Source: Desulfatiglans sp.
GTDB lineage: Bacteria > Desulfobacterota > DSM-4660 > Desulfatiglandales > HGW-15
DNA length: 64,000 bases
Reading direction: 5' to 3'
Assembly: GCA_012513605.1 (NCBI GenBank)
Contig: JAAZBV010000154.1
Location: 1 to 64,000, forward strand
Numbering within the stretch: position 1 is the stretch's first letter; every line of letters starts with the position of its first letter. A model generated the notes under the pieces. The model made no database searches. It was not told the DNA's origin and worked only from the letters and a program-made list of their open reading frames with translations. The translations under genes were made by a program, and so were the position numbers. This document shows positions 1-9,189 of the stretch, piece by piece.

Positions 1-1
1 G

Positions 2-943
2 AGAAACATCATAGGCAGGAGCCCTGTCATGGTAAAGCTCCTTGAAACAGTGGCACAGGTCTCATCATCCGAGGCAACCGTGCTTATCACGGGAGATTCA
101 GGTACAGGAAAGGAGATGATAGCCGGCGCCATACACTATAACAGCCCCAGAAAGGATGCCCCATTTATCAAGATAAACTGCGCAGCCATTACAGAGACCC
201 TGCTTGAGTCGGAACTATTCGGCCATGAAAAGGGGTCATTCACAGGGGCACAGAGGCGTAAGGAGGGCAAGTTCCGTCTTGCGCACGGGGGTAGCATCTT
301 CCTTGATGAGATAGGTGAGATGCCCATGTCCATGCAGGTCAAGCTCCTAAGGGTGCTTCAGGAAAGGGAGATAACAAGGGTAGGTGGTGAAGAGGTTTTA
401 AAGGTGGATGTGCGAATAATAGCCGCCTCCAACAGAAACCTGCTAAAGGATATAGAGGATAACAGGTTCAGAGAAGACCTCTATTACAGGCTAAATGTGG
501 TGGAGCTAAGGATGCCTCCATTAAGGGAGAGAAAGGAGGATATCCCGCTCCTTGCCCAGCATTACCTTGAACTCTTCTCTGAAAAAAATCATAAGCAGGC
601 AAAGGGGTTTACCCCAAAGGCAATGGATACGCTCCTCAAGTATGAGTGGCCCGGAAACATCAGGGAGCTCATGAATGTAATAGAGCGGTGCGTGGTGCTT
701 TCCACTGCCGATTATATTGACCAGAACGATCTGCCGTTTGGCACTGAAGAGGATGATGAGGATCAGCCCTTATTCTCCCCTTCCATGATCACTGGAGATG
801 TCCCACTTGAAGAGGTGGAAAAGGCAACCATCCTGAACACCCTTGAGACCACCAGCGGAAACAAGAGCGAGGCCGCAAGAAGGCTTGGTATTACAAGAAA
901 GACACTCCATAAAAAGCTTAAAAAGTATGGTGTGATGGATTAA
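2..943 (+). CDS. Sigma-54-dependent transcriptional activator (NtrC family), 5' truncated by window edge
   Basis: The reading frame is open from base 2, where it encodes [10 protein letters not shown] ahead of the first in-window ATG at 29. That is the usual entry into an AAA+ sigma-54 interaction domain, so the true start lies outside the window. Visible motifs are Walker A GDSGTGKE, the sigma-54 contact loop GSFTGA (a common variant of GAFTGA), the Walker B stretch [11 protein letters not shown] and the arginine-finger region [11 protein letters not shown]. The C-terminus is a Fis-type helix-turn-helix ([20 protein letters not shown]). It would remodel RNA polymerase-sigma-54 at -24/-12 promoters. 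Any N-terminal receiver or sensor domain is unseen. It lies 228 bases before the TonB receptor gene, but the target promoter is unknown. Confidence 0.93.
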   Translation, partial: RNIIGRSPVMVKLLETVAQVSSSEATVLITGDSGTGKEMIAGAIHYNSPRKDAPFIKINCAAITETLLESELFGHEKGSFTGAQRRKEGKFRLAHGGSIFLDEIGEMPMSMQVKLLRVLQEREITRVGGEEVLKVDVRIIAASNRNLLKDIEDNRFREDLYYRLNVVELRMPPLRERKEDIPLLAQHYLELFSEKNHKQAKGFTPKAMDTLLKYEWPGNIRELMNVIERCVVLSTADYIDQNDLPFGTEEDDEDQPLFSPSMITGDVPLEEVEKATILNTLETTSGNKSEAARRLGITRKTLHKKLKKYGVMD

Positions 944-1171
944 AAAATTATTACCTGAACTTTGCATGAGATATCAATTTATCCCTCCTTTCGTCTCTCT
1001 ATTTTAATTAAAGTTATTTAATAGTTGTGTCGAATTACTGATATCCGGCAAAAAGGCCAGAGATATCTGTATAAGCAATAAAAATATTGCGCTGAAGCAA
1101 TGTAAAAGGGTTCAATATTGTGTTTCAAGGTCTTTTTCTGGAAATATTTTTTTAAGAATTGTTTTAAGGCC

Positions 1172-3244
1172 ATGAACAGAATATTAAATAAAGCCCGGAC
1201 CAGTATTTTATCCATTTCATACGGGCAGACAGACAAATTAACTACTTCCTCTCTATTCTATCTGACACTGTTTATCTTCATTCTTCAATTGTTTTTATCC
1301 AGTTCAGCGCGAGGTGTTCCTCCGCAATATGATATTACAGAACTTACCATTGAAGAGCTCATGTCAATAGAGATGAAAACCACCATATCACGCAAGGCCC
1401 AGGCAGTTAATGAGGTGGCTGCCGCTGTATTTGTGATAACACAGGAGGATATCAGGAGGTCAGGCGCAATGAGTATACCTGAGGCCCTGCGTATGGTGCC
1501 GGGCATTGAGGTCTCAAGGATTGACGCAAACAGGTGGACTATCGCTTCAAGGGGTTTCAACAATTATTATTCAAACAAGCTCCTTGTACTTATGGACGGG
1601 AGGACCGTCTACACATCTCTCTTCTCAGGGGTCTACTGGGAGGTACAGGACACTGTACTAAGCGACATTGAACGCATCGAGGTTATAAGGGGGCCGGGCG
1701 GTACCCTGTGGGGTGCAAATGCGGTTAATGGAGTCATAAACATTGTCACAAAAAAGGTAAAAGATACACAGGGCGGCCATCTCGATATCATCGCAGGGAC
1801 TGAGGAGAGGGCAATAGGTTCACTTCGTTATGGCGGTAAGGCAGGCGAAAAGGCATGGTACAGGGTATACGCAAAATTTCTTAAAAGGGATAGCTCAGCC
1901 GCATTTTCAGGAGGTGAAAGGCCTGACACCATGGAGATTTCGCGGGCAGGCGGAAAAATGGAGCTGGAGTTGGGAGGTCAAGACAGCCTTTTTATCCAGG
2001 GTGATTATTACGACGGTGAATCGGGGGCCAGAAATATCAGGACGCTGCCATATGATCCATACTTTGAGAAGATAAACAGTGTAGAGGACAAATCAGGCTG
2101 GAACATCCAGGCAAGATGGGATCATGCCTATTCCAGGAATTCTGATTTCAATCTTCAATTGTATTACCATATGAACGAACGTGATAACCCCGGTCTTTTT
2201 GAAAAGGAGGCTGTTTATGACATGGATTTTCAACACAGGTTCAGGCTGGGAAATCTTCAGGAGATACTGTGGGGAACCGGGTACAGGCATGTAAACAACA
2301 AGACAAGGGGCTCATTTGATATATCATTTGTCCCTCATGAGCGGACAGACCATCTTTACAGTTTTTTTATCCAGGATGAGGTCACGATCTTTCCTGAAAA
2401 ACTTACAGCCACCATCGGGACAAAGATAGAAAAGAACAACTATACAGGCAAAGAGCTACAGCCAAGCCTCAGGCTCATGTGGACACCTGATAGATTAAAC
2501 AGCGTGTGGGGAGCCATATCAAGGGCCGTAAGGACACCATCAAGATTTGAGCATGATGTCAGGACAAATTATTTGTTTTCCATGGAGGGCTATGATCCCT
2601 TCTATTTTGCAATAATCGGGAACAGGGAGGCGGAATCGGAAGAGCTATGGGCCTATGAGGCGGGGTACAGGTTTAAACCCCATGATTCATTTTCAATAGA
2701 CCTTGCCCTGTTCTTAAACAGGTATGACAGGCTTATCACATATGAGTTTGGTACACCATTTTTTGAAGGAGAGCCTCTATATCTGGTCATTACCGAGTCA
2801 GCGGCAAACAACATGAAGGGTAACACCTATGGCGGGGAATTATCAATTGACTATAGCCCGCTCAGCTATCTGCGGTTTCAGGGGGCATACTCATATCTCA
2901 GGTTTGATCTGAATGATCCTGTAACGCAGGGTTACTATTCCCGGTTTTATGAAGGTGCAAGCCCTTCCCACCGGTTTTCTGTAAGGTCATCAATAGAGCT
3001 TCCATATAACCTTGAACTGGACCTCTGGTTCAAATACCGCGACAATCTTTCATCCCATTTGCTCCCATCCATTTTCAATATGGATGCAAGGATAGGATAC
3101 AGGCTGGGAAAGGATATGGATATATCTATAACAAGTCAGAACCTGTTTGATTCAAAGCAGCCTGAGACAGTAGTAAATGATTCTATCTATATAGCATCCC
3201 AGATAGAAAGGGGTTACTACCTTAGATTTACATGGAATTTTTAA
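1172..3244 (+). CDS. TonB-dependent outer-membrane receptor
   Basis: About 690 residues. I prefer the ATG at 1172 (AAGG just upstream) to the in-frame ATG at 1118, whose extra codons look non-coding. A long n-region and a hydrophobic segment (LFYLTLFIFILQLFL) form the export signal. The plug domain follows: VFVITQEDIRRSGAMSIPEA, VPGIEVSRI, SRGFN, LLVLMDGRTVY and the IERIEVIRGPGGTLWGANAV block. The rest is a 22-strand-type barrel ending in an aromatic residue (RFTWNF), as expected for BAM insertion. The annotated-family analogues import siderophores, cobalamin or oligosaccharides; the substrate cannot be read here. It is followed after 18 bases by a YfiR-like protein and a CHASE8 kinase, so it may act with a sensory circuit rather than in simple uptake. 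Confidence 0.93.
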   Translation: MNRILNKARTSILSISYGQTDKLTTSSLFYLTLFIFILQLFLSSSARGVPPQYDITELTIEELMSIEMKTTISRKAQAVNEVAAAVFVITQEDIRRSGAMSIPEALRMVPGIEVSRIDANRWTIASRGFNNYYSNKLLVLMDGRTVYTSLFSGVYWEVQDTVLSDIERIEVIRGPGGTLWGANAVNGVINIVTKKVKDTQGGHLDIIAGTEERAIGSLRYGGKAGEKAWYRVYAKFLKRDSSAAFSGGERPDTMEISRAGGKMELELGGQDSLFIQGDYYDGESGARNIRTLPYDPYFEKINSVEDKSGWNIQARWDHAYSRNSDFNLQLYYHMNERDNPGLFEKEAVYDMDFQHRFRLGNLQEILWGTGYRHVNNKTRGSFDISFVPHERTDHLYSFFIQDEVTIFPEKLTATIGTKIEKNNYTGKELQPSLRLMWTPDRLNSVWGAISRAVRTPSRFEHDVRTNYLFSMEGYDPFYFAIIGNREAESEELWAYEAGYRFKPHDSFSIDLALFLNRYDRLITYEFGTPFFEGEPLYLVITESAANNMKGNTYGGELSIDYSPLSYLRFQGAYSYLRFDLNDPVTQGYYSRFYEGASPSHRFSVRSSIELPYNLELDLWFKYRDNLSSHLLPSIFNMDARIGYRLGKDMDISITSQNLFDSKQPETVVNDSIYIASQIERGYYLRFTWNF

Positions 3245-3262
3245 CAGCTATTACCGGGCTAA

Positions 3263-3874
3263 ATGATTAGGAAAATGCAAAATGCCTTTTTAAATATAAA
3301 ACTGAATAGAGCAAGACTCCTGCTTTTCTTTAGCATTATTCTGCTCCTGCTCTGTCCTTGTTTTACCTTGGCCGCACAACCTGCTGTAGAAAGCGAATAC
3401 AGGCTCAAGGCGGCATTTCTATACAACTTTGCAAAGTATGTAACATGGCCGGATACAGAAAAAAATGGAGAGAAATTTATAATAGGCATCCTTGGTGAAA
3501 ACCCCTTCGGGGCAGAGCTTGATATCATTCAGGGTAAGATGATCAATGATGCAAGTATAGAGATCAGGCAGTATGAATCAATTGAAGAGGCAAGGGATTG
3601 CAGTATCCTTTTTATAGGCCCTTCAGAAAGAGAAAATATTTCTGATATCACTAATGAACTGAAAAGGCACAGGATACTCACAGTCAGTGACACAAAAGGA
3701 TATGCCCATATGGGTGTGATGATAAATCTATACGAGGATGATAACAGGCTGAGGTTCGAGATAAATAACAGGGCTGCAGAATCGGCCGGCCTCAAAATCA
3801 GTTCACACCTGTTGAGGCTTGGAAAGATCATTGAACCGGAAAGCAAGGATTTACATAATGAAAAGATTCAGTGA
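3263..3874 (+). CDS. YfiR family periplasmic protein (DUF4154)
   Basis: 203 residues: a signal peptide (LLLFFSIILLLLCPCFTLAA) followed by the YfiR signature EYRLKAAFLYNFAKYVTWP, then the GILGENPFG and ILFIGPSE segments and the late MINLYEDDNRLRFEINN motif. YfiR of Pseudomonas is a periplasmic repressor that binds the CHASE8-type sensor domain of the diguanylate cyclase YfiN. The next gene overlaps this one by 17 bases and encodes a kinase with a CHASE8-like periplasmic domain, so translational coupling and direct interaction are likely (inference). The start could also be the ATG at 3275; the signal peptide is kept either way. Confidence 0.88.
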   Translation: MIRKMQNAFLNIKLNRARLLLFFSIILLLLCPCFTLAAQPAVESEYRLKAAFLYNFAKYVTWPDTEKNGEKFIIGILGENPFGAELDIIQGKMINDASIEIRQYESIEEARDCSILFIGPSERENISDITNELKRHRILTVSDTKGYAHMGVMINLYEDDNRLRFEINNRAAESAGLKISSHLLRLGKIIEPESKDLHNEKIQ

Positions 3875-6134
3875 TCTCTCATTAAAGAAAAAGCTTATTT
3901 CCATAACCGCCTTTACCGCACTTGCGGCAATACTGCTTGTGCTGATCACAAACCTGCTCTTCGCCTATATCGGGTTTAAGCAGAACAATAGAAATAGTCT
4001 TGTATCACTTGCACGTATCACGGGTACAAATTGCGGTGCAGCTGTAATCTTCGGTGATAATGATGCAGCAGAAAAAACACTTGAAGGATTAAGGACAGAA
4101 ACCCATATAGAATCAGCAAGGGTATATCTCCCGGATGGGACTGTTTTTGCTGAATTCCTTAGGCATTCAGATAAAAACAGAAAAAAGGTGAATATAAATT
4201 GGTATAAGATAGGAGATGAAACAAAAGAAAAATCCTCTATCGACCTCATTGATGACCGGTTTATCTATTCAGGGGGAATGGCGATAATCCTGCATCCTGT
4301 TACAATGGATGATAGACAGGTAGGCATAATTGAGATTACATCAAATCAGCGTGAACTCAATGAGGCCATGGCTGCTATCTTTTTTGTCAACCTGTTCGTG
4401 CTGGTGATTGCCTCTATGCTTGCAGTTTTTATCTCGACAAAGGCGCAGAAGAGCATCTCAGGGCCTGTGAATATGCTTGCAGACACTATGGCGAATGTCT
4501 CCCGTGACAAGGATTATTCCGTGAGGGTAATAAAACAGAGCAGGGATGAGCTTGGCACGCTGTGTGAGATGTTTAATGAAATGCTTAGCGAGATACAGGA
4601 AAGGGATGACAGGCTCAGGTTTATTCAGTATTCAGTGGATCACATGCAGGATGCCATATTCTGGGCCGATTCAGATGCCTGTATTGTCAGCGCAAACCAA
4701 AAGGCATGCGACCTGATGGGGTATACAAAAGAGGAGATCCTTTCCATGACCCTGTATGACTTCTATCTGAAATTAACACCTGAAACATGGAAGGAAATGT
4801 GGGAGTTTATACTGAAGGAGAAAAATATATCTGCCGAGATTGAGACTTATAAAAAGGATGGGACAAGCTTTCCATCAGAAGTTTTTGTGAGCAACATAGA
4901 ATTCAATGGGAAGCTCTACAACTGTTCATTTATCAGGGATATTACCGATAAGCAGAGGCTCAAGGCCCAGCTTGAACAGGCACAGAAGCTGGAGGCAATA
5001 GGCACACTGGCCGGCGGGGTGGCCCATGACCTTAATAATATTTTAGGTGGGCTTGTAGGTTATCCTGATCTCCTTCTCATGGACATCCCGGAAGGAAGCC
5101 CACTGATAAAACCCCTACAGACCATAAAAAAATCGGGTGAAAAGGCGGCCGCAATAGTGCAGGACATGCTAGCCCTTGCCAGGCGCAATGTTGATATCCA
5201 GAAGGTGGTAAGCCCTAATGATGTGATAAGTGATTATCTAAAAAGCCCTGAACACACTAAAATCATGGAATTCCACCCCGGCATCACCATTACTGTAAAT
5301 CTTGACAAAAACCTGCCCAATATAACAGGGTCTAATGTCCATCTCTCAAAGGCAATAATGAATCTTGTCTCGAATGCTGCTGAGGCCCTGACAGATGAAG
5401 ACAGGGAGATCATTATCTCCACCCACTTCTGTTACCTTGACGCAGATTATCATGGTTTTCAGACAGTCACCAGGGGCGGTTATTCAATTGTTTCTGTGGA
5501 AGACAGGGGTACAGGTATCTCAAAGGATGACCAGAAAATGATCTTCGAACCATTCTATACAAAAAAGATCATGGGTAGAAGCGGTACAGGGCTGGGCATG
5601 ACCGTGGTATCCGGTGTGGTGAAGGATCACAGGGGTTTTATTGATATTGAGAGCACAAAGGGCAAAGGCACCCGTTTTGACCTCTATTTTCCTTCAACAG
5701 ATGAAAAGGTAATAGAGGAGAGCAGGGAGATATCTCTTGAAACATGCAGGGGTAATGAAACGATACTTGTGGTTGATGATGTAGAGGAACAGCGGGAGCT
5801 TGCCCTATTTGCCCTTAAAAAGCTGGGCTATAATGTGGTTACAGTAATATCCGGAGAAGAGGCGATAAATTACCTCAAGACAAAAAAGGCTGACCTTATT
5901 ATCCTTGATATGATTATGGAGCCGGGCATGGACGGGCTTGAGACCTACAGAAAGGTGCTTGAGATCAACCCCGGCCAGAAGGCCGTAATCTCAAGCGGTT
6001 TTGCTGAAAATATCCGTGTAAAAGAGGCATTGAAACTGGGTGCAGGCGCCTATGTGAAAAAGCCATATACAGCCATTAACCTTGGCACCGCAGTGCGGAA
6101 GGAGCTGGACAGGCGGATTGAAAAAATCAATTAA
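3858..6134 (+). CDS. Membrane hybrid sensor histidine kinase: CHASE8-HAMP-PAS-HisKA-HATPase-REC
   Basis: 758 residues from the ATG at 3858 (AAGGA eight bases upstream); an in-frame ATG at 3819 is rejected because it lies deep in yfiR. Transmembrane helices lie near residues 14-36 and 172-192. The periplasmic loop begins with the CHASE8 pattern SLARITGTNCGAAVIFGDND. HAMP spans about 197-250 and PAS about 255-365. The phosphoacceptor is His390 in GGVAHDLNN; the ATPase has DRGTGIS and GTGLGM boxes. A C-terminal receiver carries Asp684. CHASE8 is best known from YfiN-type cyclases; here the output is a phosphorelay. Its kinase-receiver half closely resembles the soluble protein at 7851-9071, suggesting duplication. 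Confidence 0.92.
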   Translation: MKRFSDLSLKKKLISITAFTALAAILLVLITNLLFAYIGFKQNNRNSLVSLARITGTNCGAAVIFGDNDAAEKTLEGLRTETHIESARVYLPDGTVFAEFLRHSDKNRKKVNINWYKIGDETKEKSSIDLIDDRFIYSGGMAIILHPVTMDDRQVGIIEITSNQRELNEAMAAIFFVNLFVLVIASMLAVFISTKAQKSISGPVNMLADTMANVSRDKDYSVRVIKQSRDELGTLCEMFNEMLSEIQERDDRLRFIQYSVDHMQDAIFWADSDACIVSANQKACDLMGYTKEEILSMTLYDFYLKLTPETWKEMWEFILKEKNISAEIETYKKDGTSFPSEVFVSNIEFNGKLYNCSFIRDITDKQRLKAQLEQAQKLEAIGTLAGGVAHDLNNILGGLVGYPDLLLMDIPEGSPLIKPLQTIKKSGEKAAAIVQDMLALARRNVDIQKVVSPNDVISDYLKSPEHTKIMEFHPGITITVNLDKNLPNITGSNVHLSKAIMNLVSNAAEALTDEDREIIISTHFCYLDADYHGFQTVTRGGYSIVSVEDRGTGISKDDQKMIFEPFYTKKIMGRSGTGLGMTVVSGVVKDHRGFIDIESTKGKGTRFDLYFPSTDEKVIEESREISLETCRGNETILVVDDVEEQRELALFALKKLGYNVVTVISGEEAINYLKTKKADLIILDMIMEPGMDGLETYRKVLEINPGQKAVISSGFAENIRVKEALKLGAGAYVKKPYTAINLGTAVRKELDRRIEKIN

Positions 6135-6203
6135 TTGATAGATATCTGAAACTGTGGTAGCATTCTCCACTAATTAATCAACCAATTCATTCGGAGTAAT
6201 TAT

Positions 6204-6482
6204 ATGGACAAAGAACTGTTATTTATAACTGTGATTGGCGCTGATAAAAAGGGGATTGTAGCCAAGGTCTCAAATCTACTGTACACATGCGATATCAATA
6301 TAGAGGATATTAACCAGAGGATCATGGGGACATATTTTGTTATGACCATGCTTGTTGATATGAAGGAATCAAACTTAAGCCTTGAAAAGGTGAGGGAAGA
6401 GCTTGAAAAGATAGGTATGGAACTTAAACTCAAGATCCAGATACAGCATGAAAACATCTTCAAGATGATGCACAGGATATAA
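6204..6482 (+). CDS. ACT domain protein (UPF0237-like)
   Basis: 92 residues forming a single ACT domain: LLFITVIGADKKGIVAKVSN, then NIEDINQRIMGTYFVMTMLVD. Such domains usually bind amino acids or related small ligands. The gene is preceded by a clear ribosome site (CGGAGTAATT) and ends 4 bases before the UPF0210 gene. ACT plus UPF0210 is a recurring gene pair in bacteria, although its role is not settled as far as I know. It sits among kinase genes but shows no signalling motif. Confidence 0.88.
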   Translation: MDKELLFITVIGADKKGIVAKVSNLLYTCDINIEDINQRIMGTYFVMTMLVDMKESNLSLEKVREELEKIGMELKLKIQIQHENIFKMMHRI

Positions 6483-6486
6483 AAAA

Positions 6487-7845
6487 ATGACAATATCTGT
6501 TGAAGAGGTATTTGAAACCGCAAGCATGATCCTGTATCAGAACCTTGATATCAGGACAACCACCATGGGGATAAACCTTAAAGACTGCATAGATAATGAC
6601 TTTGAGCGGTTTACGAACAAGGTATACGATAAGATCAGCGCCAATGCTGCAAGGCTTGTCAAAGAGGCAAAGGCAATGGAATTAAAGTATGGCATCCCCA
6701 TTGTCAACAAGAGGATATCCATAACACCTGTAAGCCTCATAATGGAGACCCACTGCGAAAAGGCAAAATTTGTCCAGATGGCAAAAGCCATGGACAGAGC
6801 GGTTGAGGATGCAGGCATAGATTTCATAGGGGGTTTTGGGGCCATTGTACACAAGGGGCTCACGCCATCTGACATGATGCTGATAGAAGCGCTCCCTGAT
6901 GTATTTTCCGAGACAAATAGGGTCTGCTCCTTCCTGAATGTGGGCACAAACACAGCAGGACTTAATCTTGATGCCATAAACCTTATAGGCCCTATGCTTA
7001 AAAAAACAGCCGGTATGACAAAGGATGCGATCGGGTGCGCCAAGTTTGTCGTATTTGCCAATGCACCAGAGGATAACCCCTTTATGGCAGGTGCCTTTCA
7101 CGGTATAGGGGAGGCTGACATGACCCTTAATATTGGTATCAGCGGCCCTGGCGTTGTCCACAGTGTTGTGGAAAAAAATCGTGACTGCAACCTGACCCAG
7201 CTTTCCGAGATTATAAAGCGCACTGTCTTCAAGATAACCAGGGGTGGTGAACTTATTGGCAGGGAGCTGGCCAAAAACCTTGATATACCCTTTGGTATTG
7301 TTGATATCTCCCTTGCCCCCACCACCGCTACTGGTGACTCTGTTGCAAATATTATTGAAGCATTCGGGATTGAATCGGTCGGTGCCCATGGTTCTACACT
7401 CGCTGTAGCGCTCCTTATGGATGCTGTAAAAAAGGGCGGCGCAATGGCAAGCGGCAATGTGGGTGGCTTGAGCGGCACATTCATACCAATAAGCGAAGAC
7501 ACAGGGATGATAAATGCGGTCAAGAATGGTTTTTTAAGCCTTGATAAACTGGAGGCACTCACATCTGTCTGTTCTGTAGGGCTTGATATGTTTGCTATAC
7601 CGGGGGATACACCTGAAAGCACCATTAATGCCATTATTGCAGATGAACTTGCCATAGGGATTATCAACAACAAGACAACCGCGGTGCGCGTTATTCCGGT
7701 TCCCGGTATGAAAGAGGGTGAATCAGTAGATTTTGGGGGGCTTCTGGGTGAGGCGCCTATCATGAGGGTAAACAAAGGCTCATCCTCGGATTTTATGAAG
7801 AGGGGCGGGCGGATGCCAGCGCCTGTAACAAGCATGAGAAATTAA
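6487..7845 (+). CDS. UPF0210 / PFL family protein
   Basis: 452 residues, full length for the UPF0210 (DUF711, PFL-like) family. The N-terminus SVEEVFETASMILYQNLDIR and the segments KRISITPVSLI, GFGAIVHKGLTPSD, MAGAFHGIGEADMTLNIGIS and LAPTTATGDSVANI are typical. The C-terminal stretch VPVPGMKEGESVDFGGLLG is also conserved. The family is distantly related to pyruvate formate-lyase-type folds, but I see no assignable glycyl-radical site and make no enzymatic claim. It is translationally linked to the ACT protein 4 bases upstream and followed 5 bases downstream by a hybrid kinase. Confidence 0.9.
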   Translation: MTISVEEVFETASMILYQNLDIRTTTMGINLKDCIDNDFERFTNKVYDKISANAARLVKEAKAMELKYGIPIVNKRISITPVSLIMETHCEKAKFVQMAKAMDRAVEDAGIDFIGGFGAIVHKGLTPSDMMLIEALPDVFSETNRVCSFLNVGTNTAGLNLDAINLIGPMLKKTAGMTKDAIGCAKFVVFANAPEDNPFMAGAFHGIGEADMTLNIGISGPGVVHSVVEKNRDCNLTQLSEIIKRTVFKITRGGELIGRELAKNLDIPFGIVDISLAPTTATGDSVANIIEAFGIESVGAHGSTLAVALLMDAVKKGGAMASGNVGGLSGTFIPISEDTGMINAVKNGFLSLDKLEALTSVCSVGLDMFAIPGDTPESTINAIIADELAIGIINNKTTAVRVIPVPGMKEGESVDFGGLLGEAPIMRVNKGSSSDFMKRGGRMPAPVTSMRN

Positions 7846-7850
7846 AATCT

Positions 7851-9071
7851 ATGCCAGAGACAGAAGCGCTTAAGAAAAGAATTAAGGCCCTTGAAGAGGA
7901 GCTGAAAAGGGCAGAGGATAAGCTTGAACGATCCAGAAGGATGGGGCATCTGGGCAGCTATGCAGGAAGTGTTGCCCATGATCTGAATAACCTCCTTGCA
8001 GGTATTTTTACCTATCCTGAGCTTATCCTGATGGAGCTCCCCGAAAAGAACTCCTCAAGAAAATATCTCTATGCAATAAAGCAGGCAGGGGAAAAGGCAG
8101 CGAATATTGTTCAGGATCTCATGATGCTCTCACAGGACCCTGCCGCCTCCACCCATTCCCTGAATCTCAATGATATTATTTCTGACCTCAAGAAAAGCCC
8201 TGATTTTAAGGAGTTTAAGCGCTGTCACCCTGATGTAAAGGTTGTATTTGATCTTGAGATGCCCCTTGATAATATAAAGGGTATTCCAAAGCTGATAACA
8301 AGATCCCTTATTAACATATTTTATAATGCGGCTGAATCTATAAACGGACAGGGTAGAATAACTGTGTCCACCGCAAACATGAGCATTAAAACCCCTGAAA
8401 GGGGTTATAAGCATATGATTGAAAAGGGAGATTATGTTACTGTCACCATCCAGGATACAGGTAATGGCATGACCGAAAAGGATATCTCAAGTCTTTTTGA
8501 ACCTTTTTATACCAAAAAGGTGATGGGAAGAGACGGGTCAGGGCTCAGCATGCCTGTTGTATGGGAAACCATCAGTCAGGTCAATGGCTACATCAATATA
8601 ATCAGCGCTTTAGATAGAGGGACAACCTTTATCCTTTACTTCCCTGTAACCGTTGATGGCAGCAAAAAATGGGCGCCTCCGGATGAGATTGTTAACTGCA
8701 GGGGAAACGGGGAATCCATGCTTATAGTGGATGATATGCCTGAGCAGAGAGAACTTGCATGCACTATACTCAAAAAGCTTGGCTATTCTGTCTCTTCTGT
8801 GCCCTGCGGAGAAGATGCAGTGGCCTATCTCAGGGCCAAAAAGGCAGACATGGTCATCCTTGACATGATTATGGACCCGGGCATAGACGGCCTTGAGACC
8901 TTTAAAAGGATCTCCGAATTCAAACCGGATCAGAGGTTTGTTATTGTAAGCGGTTATGCTGAGACAGAAAGGCTTAAGGAGATACAGAGACTGGGCTGCC
9001 GCTTCTGTATTAAAAAACCCTATTCGATCGCTGAAATCGGTGAGGCTGTCAAAAAGGGGCTTAGAGCCTAG
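7851..9071 (+). CDS. Soluble hybrid histidine kinase (coiled coil-HisKA-HATPase-REC)
   Basis: 406 residues with no membrane segment. It begins with a coiled coil (residues 1-30), then HisKA with His43 in GSVAHDLNN, a HATPase domain (DTGNGMT, GSGLSM) and a receiver with Asp338 in MVILDMIMDPGIDG. The domain order and sequence track the C-terminal half of the CHASE8 kinase at 3858-6134, including the shared DMIM(E/D)PG(M/I)DGLET receiver motif, so the two are close paralogues. With no sensor of its own it may depend on partner proteins or heterodimerise with the membrane paralogue (inference). Confidence 0.9.
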   Translation: MPETEALKKRIKALEEELKRAEDKLERSRRMGHLGSYAGSVAHDLNNLLAGIFTYPELILMELPEKNSSRKYLYAIKQAGEKAANIVQDLMMLSQDPAASTHSLNLNDIISDLKKSPDFKEFKRCHPDVKVVFDLEMPLDNIKGIPKLITRSLINIFYNAAESINGQGRITVSTANMSIKTPERGYKHMIEKGDYVTVTIQDTGNGMTEKDISSLFEPFYTKKVMGRDGSGLSMPVVWETISQVNGYINIISALDRGTTFILYFPVTVDGSKKWAPPDEIVNCRGNGESMLIVDDMPEQRELACTILKKLGYSVSSVPCGEDAVAYLRAKKADMVILDMIMDPGIDGLETFKRISEFKPDQRFVIVSGYAETERLKEIQRLGCRFCIKKPYSIAEIGEAVKKGLRA

Positions 9072-9189
9072 GTGTACCCTTTATTTGCGGGTTGCAACAG
9101 TTAAGTAATATTTCCTTTAGTATCTAGCATGTTATGCCGATTGGCGCATATATCCGTTTTATCTGATGTTAAAAAAAGGAACAATTGAT

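Noticed and set aside
1082-1105. ATTGCGCTGAAGCAAT hairpin before the TonB receptor
   Set aside because: Short stem with no T-run or conserved partner; insufficient to call a riboswitch or terminator.
6135-6203. Possible sigma-54 promoter before the ACT gene (GTGGTAGCATTCTCCAC)
   Set aside because: It lacks the GG-N10-GC spacing required of -24/-12 promoters.
6682-7389. 235-codon minus-strand ORF inside the UPF0210 gene
   Set aside because: Antisense shadow of a well-conserved gene; no signals of its own.
7098-7835. 245-codon minus-strand ORF inside the UPF0210 gene
   Set aside because: Antisense shadow; the plus strand is clearly coding and conserved.
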